From: Acidimicrobiales bacterium
Lineage (GTDB): Bacteria > Actinomycetota > Acidimicrobiia > Acidimicrobiales > Iamiaceae
NCBI GenBank assembly: GCA_030448105.1
Contig: JAUJNP010000007.1
Location: 1 to 64,000, forward strand
Length of the DNA: 64,000 nt
Direction: 5' to 3'
Shown here: piece after piece, positions 17,745 to 28,394 of the stretch
Position numbering within the stretch: the first letter of the stretch is position 1
Layout of the letters: each line of letters opens with the position of its first letter
Notes under the pieces: model-generated
What the model was told of the DNA's origin: nothing
The model's database searches: none
The model's input: only the letters and a program-made list of their open reading frames with translations
Translations under genes and position numbers: made by a program

Positions 17745-18254
17745 GTGATCGCCCTTCGGGTCTCACTTGTCGTGTTCTTGATGATCGTCGTGCAGGTGTC
17801 GTTCGTGTCGCAGCTTCCGGTGTTCGGGGCTCGGGGCGACATCGTGCTGCTGGCCGCCATCGCCGCCGGGTTCGAGAGCAACGCGGCGCGGGGAGCGATC
17901 GTGGGCTTCGGCGCAGGGCTGGGCTTCGACCTCCTGTTGAACTCGCCGGTCGGCCTGTCGGCGCTGACCTACTGCCTCGTCGGGTACATGGTGGGAAGCC
18001 TGCAGGGTTCGGTGCTGCGGTCCAGCTGGTGGATCCCGGTGGTGGGCGCCATGGTCGCCAGCGCCGTCGGCGTGGTGCTGTTCGCCGTGTTCGACGAGGT
18101 GTTCGGCGAGTCGACGGTCGAGGTCGGGCGCCTCCCGACTATCGTGGCCGTCGTCGCCGTCCTGAACGGCCTGCTGAGCCCGCCCGCTCGTTGGGCCATG
18201 CGGCGGGCCTTCGCCGAGAGCCCCCGATCCCGCGACCGCTTCTTCCTCCGATGA
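17745..18254 (+). CDS. mreD: Rod-shape-determining protein MreD
   Basis: This 169-residue integral membrane protein has five to six helices. It begins VIALRVSLVVFLMIVVQVS and carries the MreD-typical FDLLLNSPVGLSALTYCLVGY. It works with MreC and the RodA/PBP2 synthase in sidewall elongation. GTG 17745 follows the repeat region; TCCTGAG before it is a weak ribosome-binding site. The next gene starts ten bases downstream, so the two are co-transcribed. Confidence 0.9.
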   Translation: MIALRVSLVVFLMIVVQVSFVSQLPVFGARGDIVLLAAIAAGFESNAARGAIVGFGAGLGFDLLLNSPVGLSALTYCLVGYMVGSLQGSVLRSSWWIPVVGAMVASAVGVVLFAVFDEVFGESTVEVGRLPTIVAVVAVLNGLLSPPARWAMRRAFAESPRSRDRFFLR

Positions 18255-18263
18255 CCCACTCCC

Positions 18264-20417
18264 ATGACCGCTGATTCGCAGCGGGTCCGCTTCGGCGTCG
18301 TCGGCATCGTGGCCGTCTCCCTGTTCGCCGCCCTCTTCGCCCGGCTCTGGTTCCTGCAGGTGATGACCGCACCTGAGTACCAGGTGGCGGCAGAGAACAA
18401 CCGGGTCCGGGTGGTGCAGGAGGAGGCGCCCCGGGGCCGGATCCGGGACCGCAACGGCAGGACCCTCGTCGACAACCGGCGCTCCATCGTCGTCTCGGTC
18501 GATTGGCAACGCTACGACGGGCTCGACGAGGCCGATCAGAACGCCCTCCTGGGCCGGCTGGCCCGCCTCCTCAGCATCGACCGGGCCCGCTTCCCATCGG
18601 GTGCCGCCGCCAGCACCACCAGCCCGGTCCCGCCGGGCACCCCACCGGGCACCCCACCGGGCACCCCAGCGGAAGGCATCGTCGACCCGCGACCGTCGGC
18701 CCCGGAGCCGGTCACCCCGGATCAGCTGCGCCGCCGACTGGCCGACCCCCGCTTCAGCCACTTCAAGCCGGTGCCGGTGGCCACCGACGTGAGCGAGGAG
18801 CTCGAGGTCTACCTGGCCGAGCACAGCGAGGAGTTCCCGACCGTGCGGGCCGAGCGCATCACCGTGCGCAACTACCAGTTCGGCCAGCTCCTGGCCCACG
18901 TGCTGGGCACGGTGGGCGCCATCAACTCCGACGAGGTGGCCGCCTTCCAGAACAAGGAGAAGCCCTACGAGGTCGACGACGAGATCGGCAAGACCGGCAT
19001 CGAGCGGGCAATGGAAGCCCGGTTGAGGGGCGTGCCCGGCGAGGTGCGCTACGAGGTCGACGCCCGCAACCGCCCCGTGCGCCGCATCGGAGGGCGCCCG
19101 CCGGTGCCGGGCGACGACGTGTACCTCTCGATTGACATCAACCTCCAGTACCAGGTGGAGAAGTCGCTCGCCGCCCAGATCAAGGCCACCGCCACCCAAG
19201 GCGACAACTGCGATGCCCGCGGCTGCTTCGACGGTCCCCGGTCGGGCTCGGCGGTGGTGCTCGACCCCCGCAACGGCCAGGTGCTCTCGATGGCGTCGTA
19301 CCCCACCTACGACCCGGCCGCCTTCGTCGGGGGGATCAGCAGCGAGGAGTACGGGGCCCTGGTGGCCAAGGAGAACCTGGTGCCGGCCGAGAACAAGGCC
19401 ATCGCCGGCCAGTACGCCCCCGGCTCCACCTGGAAGCTCTTCAGCGCCTACTCCGGCCTGGCCAACAACCAGATCCGCCCCCAGGACACCGTCTACGACC
19501 CCGGCTACTACACCATCCCCGGTTGCACGTCGGGCAGGTGCGAAAAGCAGAACGCCAACCGCCTGCGCATCGGCACGGTCAACCTGACCTCGGCCCTCAC
19601 GAAGTCCAGCGACGTGTACTTCTACAAGCTGGGCGACGAAATGTGGCGGCGGCGGGCGGAGGTGGGCGACGACGCCCTTGCCCGGACGTACCAGCAGTGG
19701 GGCTTCGGCACGCCGACCGGCAGCGGCCTGGTGGGTGAGTCCGACGGGCGGGTGCCGACTCCTGCCTGGAAGCGGGCCTTCGCCAAGGACCTCTACGCGG
19801 AGGATCCCAAGAAGGCCGAGTCCTACGGCGGCTGGTACTCGGGCGACAACATGAACACCGCCATCGGCCAGGGCGACGTGCTCGTCACCCCGCTGCAGCT
19901 GGCCAACGGCTACGCCGCCTTCGCCAACGGAGGCACCCTGTACACCCCGCAGTTCGTGCTCCAGGTGACCAAGGCCTACAGCGGCAGCATGGTCGACGCC
20001 TTCGCCCCCAAGCCGGTGCGCACCATCCCCATGCCGCCCGAGTGGCGGGCCCCGATGCTCGAGGGCTTCAAGGGCGTCACCGTGACCGGCACCGCCAAGG
20101 ACACCTTCGCGGGCTTCCCCCAGCACCGCATGGCGGTGGCGGGCAAGACCGGCACCGCCCAGGTGAACGACAAGCTCGACACGTCGCTCTTCGCCGCCTT
20201 CGCCCCCGCTGACGCCCCCGAGTACGCCGCCGCCGCCATCCTCCCCGAGGCGGGCAACGGCGGTGACGCCGCCGCCCCGCTCATCCGCCGGATCCTCGAG
20301 CCCCTGGCCCAGCCGTACGGGCTCAAGGGTCTGCCACCGGCGCCACCCGGCGGCGGGTTCGACGTCGACGCCGCCATCTCCGAGATCCCGGCCCCCCCGA
20401 GCGACACCGGGGACTGA
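18264..20417 (+). CDS. mrdA: Penicillin-binding protein 2 (peptidoglycan transpeptidase)
   Basis: This 717-residue class B PBP has an N-terminal membrane anchor (about 10-33), a pedestal domain with RGRIRDRNGRTLVDN, and a transpeptidase domain. The active site has Ser388 in GSTWK, the second motif Ser448-Ser-Asp450 and Lys628-Thr-Gly. It cross-links sidewall peptidoglycan with RodA. A proline-rich insert with three PPGT repeats (about residues 122-134, from a 12-bp DNA repeat) interrupts the pedestal. A cysteine-bearing loop (CTSGRCEK) lies in the transpeptidase domain. The C-terminal tail is proline-rich. The stop overlaps the rodA start (TGATG). Confidence 0.95.
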   Translation: MTADSQRVRFGVVGIVAVSLFAALFARLWFLQVMTAPEYQVAAENNRVRVVQEEAPRGRIRDRNGRTLVDNRRSIVVSVDWQRYDGLDEADQNALLGRLARLLSIDRARFPSGAAASTTSPVPPGTPPGTPPGTPAEGIVDPRPSAPEPVTPDQLRRRLADPRFSHFKPVPVATDVSEELEVYLAEHSEEFPTVRAERITVRNYQFGQLLAHVLGTVGAINSDEVAAFQNKEKPYEVDDEIGKTGIERAMEARLRGVPGEVRYEVDARNRPVRRIGGRPPVPGDDVYLSIDINLQYQVEKSLAAQIKATATQGDNCDARGCFDGPRSGSAVVLDPRNGQVLSMASYPTYDPAAFVGGISSEEYGALVAKENLVPAENKAIAGQYAPGSTWKLFSAYSGLANNQIRPQDTVYDPGYYTIPGCTSGRCEKQNANRLRIGTVNLTSALTKSSDVYFYKLGDEMWRRRAEVGDDALARTYQQWGFGTPTGSGLVGESDGRVPTPAWKRAFAKDLYAEDPKKAESYGGWYSGDNMNTAIGQGDVLVTPLQLANGYAAFANGGTLYTPQFVLQVTKAYSGSMVDAFAPKPVRTIPMPPEWRAPMLEGFKGVTVTGTAKDTFAGFPQHRMAVAGKTGTAQVNDKLDTSLFAAFAPADAPEYAAAAILPEAGNGGDAAAPLIRRILEPLAQPYGLKGLPPAPPGGGFDVDAAISEIPAPPSDTGD

Positions 20418-21577
20418 TGGCCACCACCCTCACCGCGCCCCGGCGGCCGGTCACCAACGTCCGGCGGAACCCGAGCGCCGCCTGGCACCACCTCGACGTG
20501 GTCCTGATCGGGTGCGTGGTCGCGGTATCGGCCCTCGGCCTGCTCATGATCTTCAGCGCCACGCGCGGACCCGAGCAGCCCTTCGACTACTCCTTCCTCG
20601 AACGCCAGACCACCTTCGTCGTGCTCGGGCTGGGGGCCATGGCCGTCACCGCCCTGTTCGACTACCGCAAGGTGCGGGACTACGCACCCTTCCTCTACGG
20701 CGGGGCCATGGTGCTCCTTGTGGCGGTGCTGGTGGTCGGCTCCCGCCAGAAGGGCACCCAGGGCTGGTTCCAGCTCGGGAAGTTCCAGCTCCAACCCTCG
20801 GAGCTGGCCAAGCTCGCCCTCATCGTGGCCTTCGCCTACCTGGGAGCGCAGTTCCGCAACGACGTCGACCTCCGGCGCTTCGCGGCGCTGCTCGGCCTGT
20901 GCCTCGTACCCATGGCGCTGGTGATGTTCCAGCCCGACCTCGGCACCACCCTCGTGTCGGCCGCCGTCACCGTCGCCCTGCTGGTGGTGGCGGGGTGCCG
21001 CTCGCGCCACCTCCTGGCCCTCGGCGTCGCCGGCCTCCTGGGCATCGCCGTCATCCTCCAGAGCGGCGCCCTCGACCAGTACCAGAAGGACCGCCTGACC
21101 ACCTTCATCTCCCAGGACGACTCCCGGGGAACGGGTCAGGTCGAGGAGGCGTCGTACAACCTGAACCAGTCGAAGATCGCCATCGGCTCCGGTGGGCTGT
21201 GGGGCAAGGGCCTGTTCCAGGGCACCCAGACGCGCCTCGGCAACGTGCCCGAGCAGCACACGGACTTCATCTTCACCGCGGTGGGCGAGGAGCTCGGCCT
21301 CCTCGGTGCGGCCAGCCTGCTCGCGCTCTACTCGGTGATCGTGTGGCGGGTGTGGCGCACCGCCCAGCTCGCCCGCGACGACTTCGGCTCGCTGCTGTGC
21401 GCCGGCGTGCTGGCCATGTTCGTGTTCCAGATCTTCGAGAACGTGGGCATGACCATGGGCATCATGCCCATCACCGGCATCCCGTTGCCGTTCATGTCCT
21501 ATGGCGGATCGGCCACCATCACCTCGTTCATGGCCATGGGCCTCGTGCTCAACGTCCACATGCGGCGCTTCACGTAG
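20417..21577 (+). CDS. rodA: SEDS peptidoglycan glycosyltransferase RodA
   Basis: This 386-residue membrane protein has about ten helices. SEDS family motifs are present: QPSELAKLALIVAFA, FQPDLGTTLV, the loop EQHTDFIFTAVGEELG and the C-terminal GIPLPFMSYGGSATI. It polymerises lipid II into glycan strands, paired with the PBP2 encoded just upstream. The first about 20 residues are cytoplasmic and arginine-rich. It is the last gene of the mre-mrd operon; the following 76 bases hold a new promoter. Confidence 0.96.
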   Translation: MATTLTAPRRPVTNVRRNPSAAWHHLDVVLIGCVVAVSALGLLMIFSATRGPEQPFDYSFLERQTTFVVLGLGAMAVTALFDYRKVRDYAPFLYGGAMVLLVAVLVVGSRQKGTQGWFQLGKFQLQPSELAKLALIVAFAYLGAQFRNDVDLRRFAALLGLCLVPMALVMFQPDLGTTLVSAAVTVALLVVAGCRSRHLLALGVAGLLGIAVILQSGALDQYQKDRLTTFISQDDSRGTGQVEEASYNLNQSKIAIGSGGLWGKGLFQGTQTRLGNVPEQHTDFIFTAVGEELGLLGAASLLALYSVIVWRVWRTAQLARDDFGSLLCAGVLAMFVFQIFENVGMTMGIMPITGIPLPFMSYGGSATITSFMAMGLVLNVHMRRFT

Positions 21578-21638
21578 CCAGTACCGGCGGACGGCGACCA
21601 CCGGCGCTCGAAACGGCAGGTCAGAGCTGTCCCTCCGG

Positions 21639-21644
21639 TAGGCT
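21639..21644 (+). promoter_or_regulatory. -10 element of the radical-SAM gene (leaderless)
   Basis: TAGGCT lies nine bases before ATG 21654, identical in sequence and almost in spacing to the elements at folC and obgE. Confidence 0.5.
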
Positions 21645-21653
21645 CGCTCGATC

Positions 21654-23605
21654 ATGACGTCGATCTGGGCCGAGCTCGAGGGGCTGTTGCCCCTGGTCCA
21701 GAAGCCGGCGCGCTACATCGGGTGCGAGGACGGGTCGCGGGTGGCCGAGCACGACCCGGCCAAGGTCTCCTGGCTGCTCACCTACCCCGACACCTACGAG
21801 ATCGGCCTGCCCAACCAGGGCCTGCAGATCCTCTACGAGATCCTCAACGAGCGCCCCGACGCCGTGGCCGAGCGGTCCTACGCGCCCTGGACCGACCTCG
21901 AGGACCTGCTCCGGGAGCGGGGCCTCCCGCTGTTCTCGGTCGACACCCACCGCCCGGCGGCGGGCGTTCGACATCCTCGCCTTCAACCTCTCGGCCGAGC
22001 TCGTCTACACCAACGTCCTGAACTGCATCGACCTGGCCGGCGCCGGTGCGGTCCGCCGACCGCGGCCCCGGGCACCCGCTCGTTGGCGCCGGCGGCCACT
22101 GCACCTACAACCCCGAGCCCCTGGCCGACTTCGTCGACTTCTTCGTCCTGGGCGACGGCGAGGAGGTGGTGGGGGAGATCACCGACGTGGTGAGCGCCTG
22201 GAAGGCCGCCGGCGGCGACGATCGCACCGCCGTGCTGCGGGCCGCGGGCACGGTGGCGGGGGTGTACGTGCCCTCGCTCTACGACGTCGCCTACGCCGGG
22301 CCGGAGGTGGCCGCGGTGACGCCGCGGTACCCCAGCGTGGCCGAGCGGGTCGAGAAGCGCACCATCGCCGACCTGGCCGCCTGGCCCTACCCCAAGTCGC
22401 AACTGGTGCCGCTCACCGAGGTCGTCCACGACCGGCTCAACGTGGAGGTCTTCCGGGGCTGCACCCGGGGCTGCCGGTTCTGCCAGGCCGGGATGATCAC
22501 CCGCCCGGTGCGCGAGCGCCCCGCCGACCAGGTCCGCCAGATGGTGGCCGACGGGCTGCGCCGCACCGGCTACGACGAGGTCACCCTCACCTCCCTCTCC
22601 ACCGCCGACTTCAGCGGCATCGGCGACGTCGTGGCCGACGTGGTCGGTGACCCCGCCAACTGTGGCCAGGTGTCGGTGTCGCTGCCCTCGCTGCGGGTCG
22701 ACGCCTTCACCGTCGGCATCGCCACCGAGCTGCAGAATGCTCGCCGGACGGGGCTCACCTTCGCCCCCGAAGCCGGGTCCTGGCGACTCCGGCAGGTCAT
22801 CAACAAGCTCATCCGCGAGGAGGACCTCTACGGGGCGGTCGAGTCGGCCTACAGCCAGGGGTGGCGGCGGATGAAGCTCTATTTCCTCACCGGCCTGCCC
22901 ACCGAGACCGACGAGGACACCCTCGGCATCGCCCGCCTGGCCCGCCACTGCGTGGAGATCGGCCGCAAGTACCACAAGAACCCGTCGGTCACCGTCTCGG
23001 TCGGCGGCTTCGTGCCGAAGCCGTTCACGCCGTTCCAGTGGTTCGGCCAGAACACCCTGGCCGAGCTGACCCGCAAGATGCACCTGTTGCGCGACGAGCT
23101 CCGCCGTGACCGGGGCGTGCAGTTCAAGTGGCACGACCCCAAGGCGACGACCGTGGAGGGCATCGTGTCGCGCGGCGACCGTCGCCTGGGCGCGGTCATC
23201 GAGGACGTGTGGCGCCACGGGGGCACCTTCCAGGAGTGGACCGAGCACTTCGACCTGGACCTGTGGCTCGACGCGCTCGACCGCCACGCCATGACCGTCG
23301 AGGACCTCGTGTACCGGCACCGCACCGAGGAGGAGGTGCTCCCCTGGGACCACCTGTCGGCCGGGCTCCACAAGGACTTCCTCTGGCAGGACTGGCGCGA
23401 CGCGCTGGCCGAGGTCGGCCTGGAGGACTGCCGGTGGACCCCCTGCTACGACTGCGGCGCCTGCACGGGCTACGGGATCGAGCACGTGGTGGCCTCGGCC
23501 GTGCCCCCTGCCGGCGGCAGCCAGGGCACCGGCCAGGACCTCGCCCGGGGCGGCGAGGTGCCCGTCACCCTGAGCCCCCGACCCGTGCCGGCCGGTGTCG
23601 GCTGA
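21654..23605 (+). CDS. Radical SAM protein with B12-binding-like N-terminus (TIGR03960-type), two frameshifts
   Basis: The radical SAM motif CTRGCRFCQAG binds the 4Fe-4S cluster. Upstream is the N-terminal domain of the family fused to this radical SAM core (YPDTYEIGLPNQGLQILYEI), and downstream a conserved cysteine cluster CYDCGACTG. The first frame runs to about 21960, a middle frame carries DILAFNLSAELVYTNVLNCI, and a third frame runs from about 22045 to the stop. Two extra bases (or one extra and two lost) near 21962 and 22042 explain this; removing them gives about 649 residues, the normal size. The partner with DUF2344 follows with a TGATG overlap. The substrate is unknown; a role in tRNA or ribosome modification is often suspected. 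Confidence 0.85.
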
Positions 23606-24330
23606 TGCGGGTGCGGGTGCGGTTCTCCAAGCTCGGCAAGGTGCGCTTCACCAGCCACCGCGACGTGGCCCGGATGTGGGAGCGGGCGCTACGCCGGATC
23701 GAGCTGCCGGTGGCGTGGTCCGAGGGGTTCTCCCCACGGCCGCGGCTGCACTTCGGCCTGGCCCTCTCCACCGGCCACGAGTCCGAGGCCGAGTACCTCG
23801 ATCTCGACCTCGACGAGGCGGCCGGCCTCGACGTCGACCTGGCGGCGCTGCCCGCTCGCCTGACCCCGGCCCTGCCCGTGGGCATCGACGTCGTCGCCGC
23901 CGCTGCCATCCCCCCCGGCACCCCGTCGCTCCAGGCGGTCGTCACCAGCTGCTCGTGGCGCATCGAGGTCGTCGGCGACGATGGGCGGCCCACCGAGGCG
24001 GAGGTCGGCGCCGCCGCCGAGCGGGTGCTCGCCACCTCCGAGATCGTCACCACGCGGACCCGCAAGGGCCAGGACGTCACCGACGACATCCGGCCCTACG
24101 TGCTCGCCGTCACCGTCGCCGGCCCCAGCACCGCCGGCATCGAGCTCGAGTGCGAGCTCGGCACCTCCCCCCGCGGGCTGCGACCCGCCGAGCTCGTCGC
24201 TGCCCTCGGCGACGGGTGGCGCGAGGGGCGGGTGCGCAGGACCCACCAGTGGATGCAGCTCGACGGCGCCCGGCAGGAACCCCTGCCCGTGGCGACGCCG
24301 GCTCCGCACGCGGAGGCGCGTGCGTCATGA
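23605..24330 (+). CDS. Radical-SAM-linked protein (DUF2344, TIGR03936-type)
   Basis: This 241-residue protein begins VRVRFSKLGKVRFTSHRDV, the family signature, and continues with GFSPRPRLHFGLALSTGHES. Such proteins are always next to, or fused with, the radical SAM protein encoded upstream, and share its unknown function. ATG 23605 overlaps the upstream stop. The final stretch is proline/alanine-rich. It is followed 15 bases later by the RNase E/G gene, an arrangement common in actinobacteria and linking the pair to RNA metabolism. Confidence 0.92.
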   Translation: MRVRVRFSKLGKVRFTSHRDVARMWERALRRIELPVAWSEGFSPRPRLHFGLALSTGHESEAEYLDLDLDEAAGLDVDLAALPARLTPALPVGIDVVAAAAIPPGTPSLQAVVTSCSWRIEVVGDDGRPTEAEVGAAAERVLATSEIVTTRTRKGQDVTDDIRPYVLAVTVAGPSTAGIELECELGTSPRGLRPAELVAALGDGWREGRVRRTHQWMQLDGARQEPLPVATPAPHAEARAS

Positions 24331-24345
24331 GAAGGGACCACCCCG

Positions 24346-26121
<1,776 letters not shown>

Positions 26122-26142
26122 CGGCGCCGAGGGGCGGCGCCG

Positions 26143-26148
26143 TACACT
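26143..26148 (+). promoter_or_regulatory. -10 element of rplU-rpmA
   Basis: TACACT stands 48 bases before the rplU ATG. Unlike tig, this leaves a leader of about 42 bases containing CCGGCCCCGGGCCG, which can pair with itself and with the following bases. It may be a short attenuating hairpin for ribosomal-protein feedback. Confidence 0.4.
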
Positions 26149-26196
26149 CGTCGGTCGGCCCGGCCCCGGGCCGCCACCCCTGAGGCCAAGAGGATC

Positions 26197-26502
26197 ATGT
26201 ACGCAGTCATCGCCACCGGCGGGAAGCAGTACCGGGTCACCGAGGGCCAGCGTCTCGACGTGGAGCGTCTGTCGTCGAACGACACCGAGGTCGAGCTCAC
26301 GCCGGTGCTCCTGGTCGACGACGACACCGTCGTCACCGGGCCGGACCTGGCGTCGTCCACGGTCAAGGCCAAGGTGGTGGGGGAGGCCAAGGGCCCGAAG
26401 ATCACCGGCTTCAAGTACAAGAACAAGAGCAACCAGCGCCGCCGCTGGGGCCACCGCCAGCACTACGCCACCATCGAGATCACCGCCATCACGAAGGGTT
26501 GA
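26197..26502 (+). CDS. rplU: Ribosomal protein bL21
   Basis: This 101-residue large-subunit protein begins MYAVIATGGKQYRVTEGQ, with the C-terminal RNA-binding segment KSNQRRRWGHRQHYATIEI. A ribosome-binding site AAGAGGA precedes ATG 26197. It is followed by rpmA after three bases, the universal bL21-bL27 order. Confidence 0.97.
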   Translation: MYAVIATGGKQYRVTEGQRLDVERLSSNDTEVELTPVLLVDDDTVVTGPDLASSTVKAKVVGEAKGPKITGFKYKNKSNQRRRWGHRQHYATIEITAITKG

Positions 26503-26505
26503 CCC

Positions 26506-26757
26506 ATGTCGAAGACCAAGGGCGGCGGTTCGACCCGCAACGGCCGTGACTCCCAGAGCCAGCGCCTCGGCGTGAAGGCGTTCGACGGCACCGTTGTCAA
26601 GGCGGGAGCCATCCTCGTGCGCCAGCGGGGCACCCGGTTCCACCCGGGCGACAACGTCGGGCGGGGCGGCGACGACACCCTCTTCGCCACCGCCCCCGGT
26701 GTGGTGAAGTTCGGTCGCCGCCGCGGCCGCAAGCTAATCGACGTGCGCGAGGGCTAG
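26506..26757 (+). CDS. rpmA: Ribosomal protein bL27
   Basis: This 83-residue protein has the glycine-rich N-terminal arm that reaches the peptidyl-transferase centre ([14 protein letters not shown]), followed by [20 protein letters not shown]. No N-terminal cleavage extension as in Firmicutes is seen. The stop codon overlaps, on the other strand, the stop of the dipeptidase gene, so the two genes converge with no spacer. Confidence 0.97.
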   Translation: MSKTKGGGSTRNGRDSQSQRLGVKAFDGTVVKAGAILVRQRGTRFHPGDNVGRGGDDTLFATAPGVVKFGRRRGRKLIDVREG

Positions 26758-27791
26758 CCCGCCCCGTTGGCGGGCCGGCTCAGGCCCACCACCTCCATCA
26801 CCCGCAGGGCGTTGCCTCCGAGCGCCCCGGCGGCGTCGCGCTCGGAGAACCCGGCCCGGAGCAGCGCGCCGGCCAGCACCGCGAACTGGTGCTCCCCGGC
26901 GTAGCCGTCCATCAGACCCGTCACCCCGTTCATGTCGGTGCCGATGCAGAGGTGTTCGGGCCCGATCAGCTCGGCGAGGTAGGCGGCGTGACGGGAGAAG
27001 TCGGCGACGTCGGCCATGCCGTCCTCGCCGAAGCGAAACGGCCACAAGCCGACCAGCCCTCCTGTGGCGGCCACGGCAAGGGCCTCCTCGTCGGAGAGGT
27101 AGCGGCGGAAGTCCTGAAGGGCGCGGGCGCCGGTGTGGGAGGAGACCAGGGGCCGACGGGAGCGCTGGCACGCCGCCAGGCAGGTGGGGCGATCGGCGTG
27201 GGCCAGGTCGACGAGGATGCTGAGCTCGGCGCAACGGTCGATCACCTGCCCGCCGAAGGCGGTGAGGCCGGGTCGGTGACGCCGGGCGGGGACGGGCACC
27301 GGCAGCCAGTCCTGCCAGGGCAGGCACACCGAGCCGAGCGAGTTGTCGGCGTAGTGCACGAGGCCCAGCACCCGCACCCCGGCCTGGTGGAGCGCCTCCA
27401 GCCGGGCGAGGCGCCCGGCCAGGATGTCGGCGCCCTCGACCCCGAGGAAGACGGCCGGGCGGCCCCGGGCGCGGGCGCGGGCCAGGTCGCCGGTGTCGAG
27501 GACGATGTCCGCCCCTGCCGCGGCGCTCTGGTGGCGCAGGCTGTCGAGCTGGCGGCGCACGGCCCGCCACCGGGTGGTGGGGTGGAACCGGGTGACGATG
27601 CGATCGCCCACCGCCTTGGCCACCACCGCGTCCACCCCGGCCTCGGCCAGCACGTCGAGGGGCAGGTCGGGGGGCATGGAGGCGCCGACCGCCCGCCGGT
27701 AGGCGGCCCACAGCGGCGCCGGCACGAGGTGGCGGCCGTGGACGTGCACGTCGACCACCAGCGACTCGGACACCAAACTGGCCGGGTCCAT
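26754..27791 (-). CDS. Membrane dipeptidase-like zinc peptidase (M19)
   Basis: This 345-residue TIM-barrel metalloenzyme has the metal-binding start VDVHVHGR (HxH-type; most M19 members have DGHND), the bridging Glu in [10 protein letters not shown], the His in LVDLAHADR and the His in LVSSHTGAR. The end has IGTDMNG (usual GSDFDG). It should cleave dipeptides, possibly including D-amino-acid ones. ATG 27791 ([13 protein letters not shown]) is preferred to the far longer open frame, whose extra part is antisense to the TadE-like gene. It converges on rpmA with overlapping stop codons. Confidence 0.85.
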   Translation of the reverse strand: MDPASLVSESLVVDVHVHGRHLVPAPLWAAYRRAVGASMPPDLPLDVLAEAGVDAVVAKAVGDRIVTRFHPTTRWRAVRRQLDSLRHQSAAAGADIVLDTGDLARARARGRPAVFLGVEGADILAGRLARLEALHQAGVRVLGLVHYADNSLGSVCLPWQDWLPVPVPARRHRPGLTAFGGQVIDRCAELSILVDLAHADRPTCLAACQRSRRPLVSSHTGARALQDFRRYLSDEEALAVAATGGLVGLWPFRFGEDGMADVADFSRHAAYLAELIGPEHLCIGTDMNGVTGLMDGYAGEHQFAVLAGALLRAGFSERDAAGALGGNALRVMEVVGLSRPANGAG

Positions 27792-27869
27792 TCGCGCCGA
27801 TAGTAGGCATCTCCGCCTCGGATCTCGCGTTGCGTGGGCGTTTGGCTCAAGGCAGTTCCCGCCTCGCCG

Positions 27870-28394
27870 ATGAGTACGGGGATGGGCAACGTGGGGCATC
27901 GCCGGACCAGGCCGACGGCGGGTGCACCCGGTGCACGGTCCACCGGCCGCCGTGAGGGTGGGAACTCGATCGTGGAGTTCGCCCTCATCGCCCCGCTGCT
28001 CTTCCTCGTCCTCTTCGGGATCGTCGAGTTCGGCGTCGTGTTCAGCGACTCGCTCTCGCTGCGCCAGGGCGTCCGGGAGGGCGCCCGCCAGGGCGTGGTG
28101 GCGAGGTTCGACTCCTGCGGCGTGGCCGGCGACTCCAAGGTGGCCTGCACGACGAGGAGCCGAATCGGCTTGGGCGACGGGGTGGCGGTCAAGGTGGTGG
28201 TACCGGCGGGCTACGTGGTCGGCGACCCCCTGCTCGTCTGCGCCCAGAGGGAGATCGAGTCCTTCACCGGCCTGTTCGCCCCGGTGCTCAACGACCGGCA
28301 CCTGCGATCGAAGGTGAAGATGCGCATCGAGAAGGTCGGCACGCCGGCGATCTCCTCCAGCGAGGATGCCGGGAGCTGGTCGTGGTGCAGCTGA
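27870..28394 (+). CDS. TadE-like pilus/secretion pseudopilin
   Basis: This 174-residue protein has the TadE signature: an RREGGNSIVEFALIAPLLF segment, whose hydrophobic helix follows a conserved Glu (IVEF). An extracytoplasmic domain with three cysteines follows. TadE minor pseudopilins belong to tight-adherence (Flp) pili. ATG 27870 gives a short arginine-rich leader; an earlier ATG (27834) is also in frame. The next gene overlaps by 13 bases. No other tad genes (ATPase, prepilin, TadB/C) are in the window, so the pair may use a remote machinery. Confidence 0.8.
   Translation: MSTGMGNVGHRRTRPTAGAPGARSTGRREGGNSIVEFALIAPLLFLVLFGIVEFGVVFSDSLSLRQGVREGARQGVVARFDSCGVAGDSKVACTTRSRIGLGDGVAVKVVVPAGYVVGDPLLVCAQREIESFTGLFAPVLNDRHLRSKVKMRIEKVGTPAISSSEDAGSWSWCS

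Noticed and set aside
17763-20126. A 787-codon minus-strand open frame across mreD and mrdA
   Set aside because: It is the mirror of real genes with strong motifs (MreD, PBP2); its own translation is His/Val/Gly/Arg-rich filler as expected for antisense of GC-rich codons.
26148-26196. Riboswitch in the rplU leader
   Set aside because: The leader is only about 42 bases and has just one short GC hairpin; no known riboswitch core fits.
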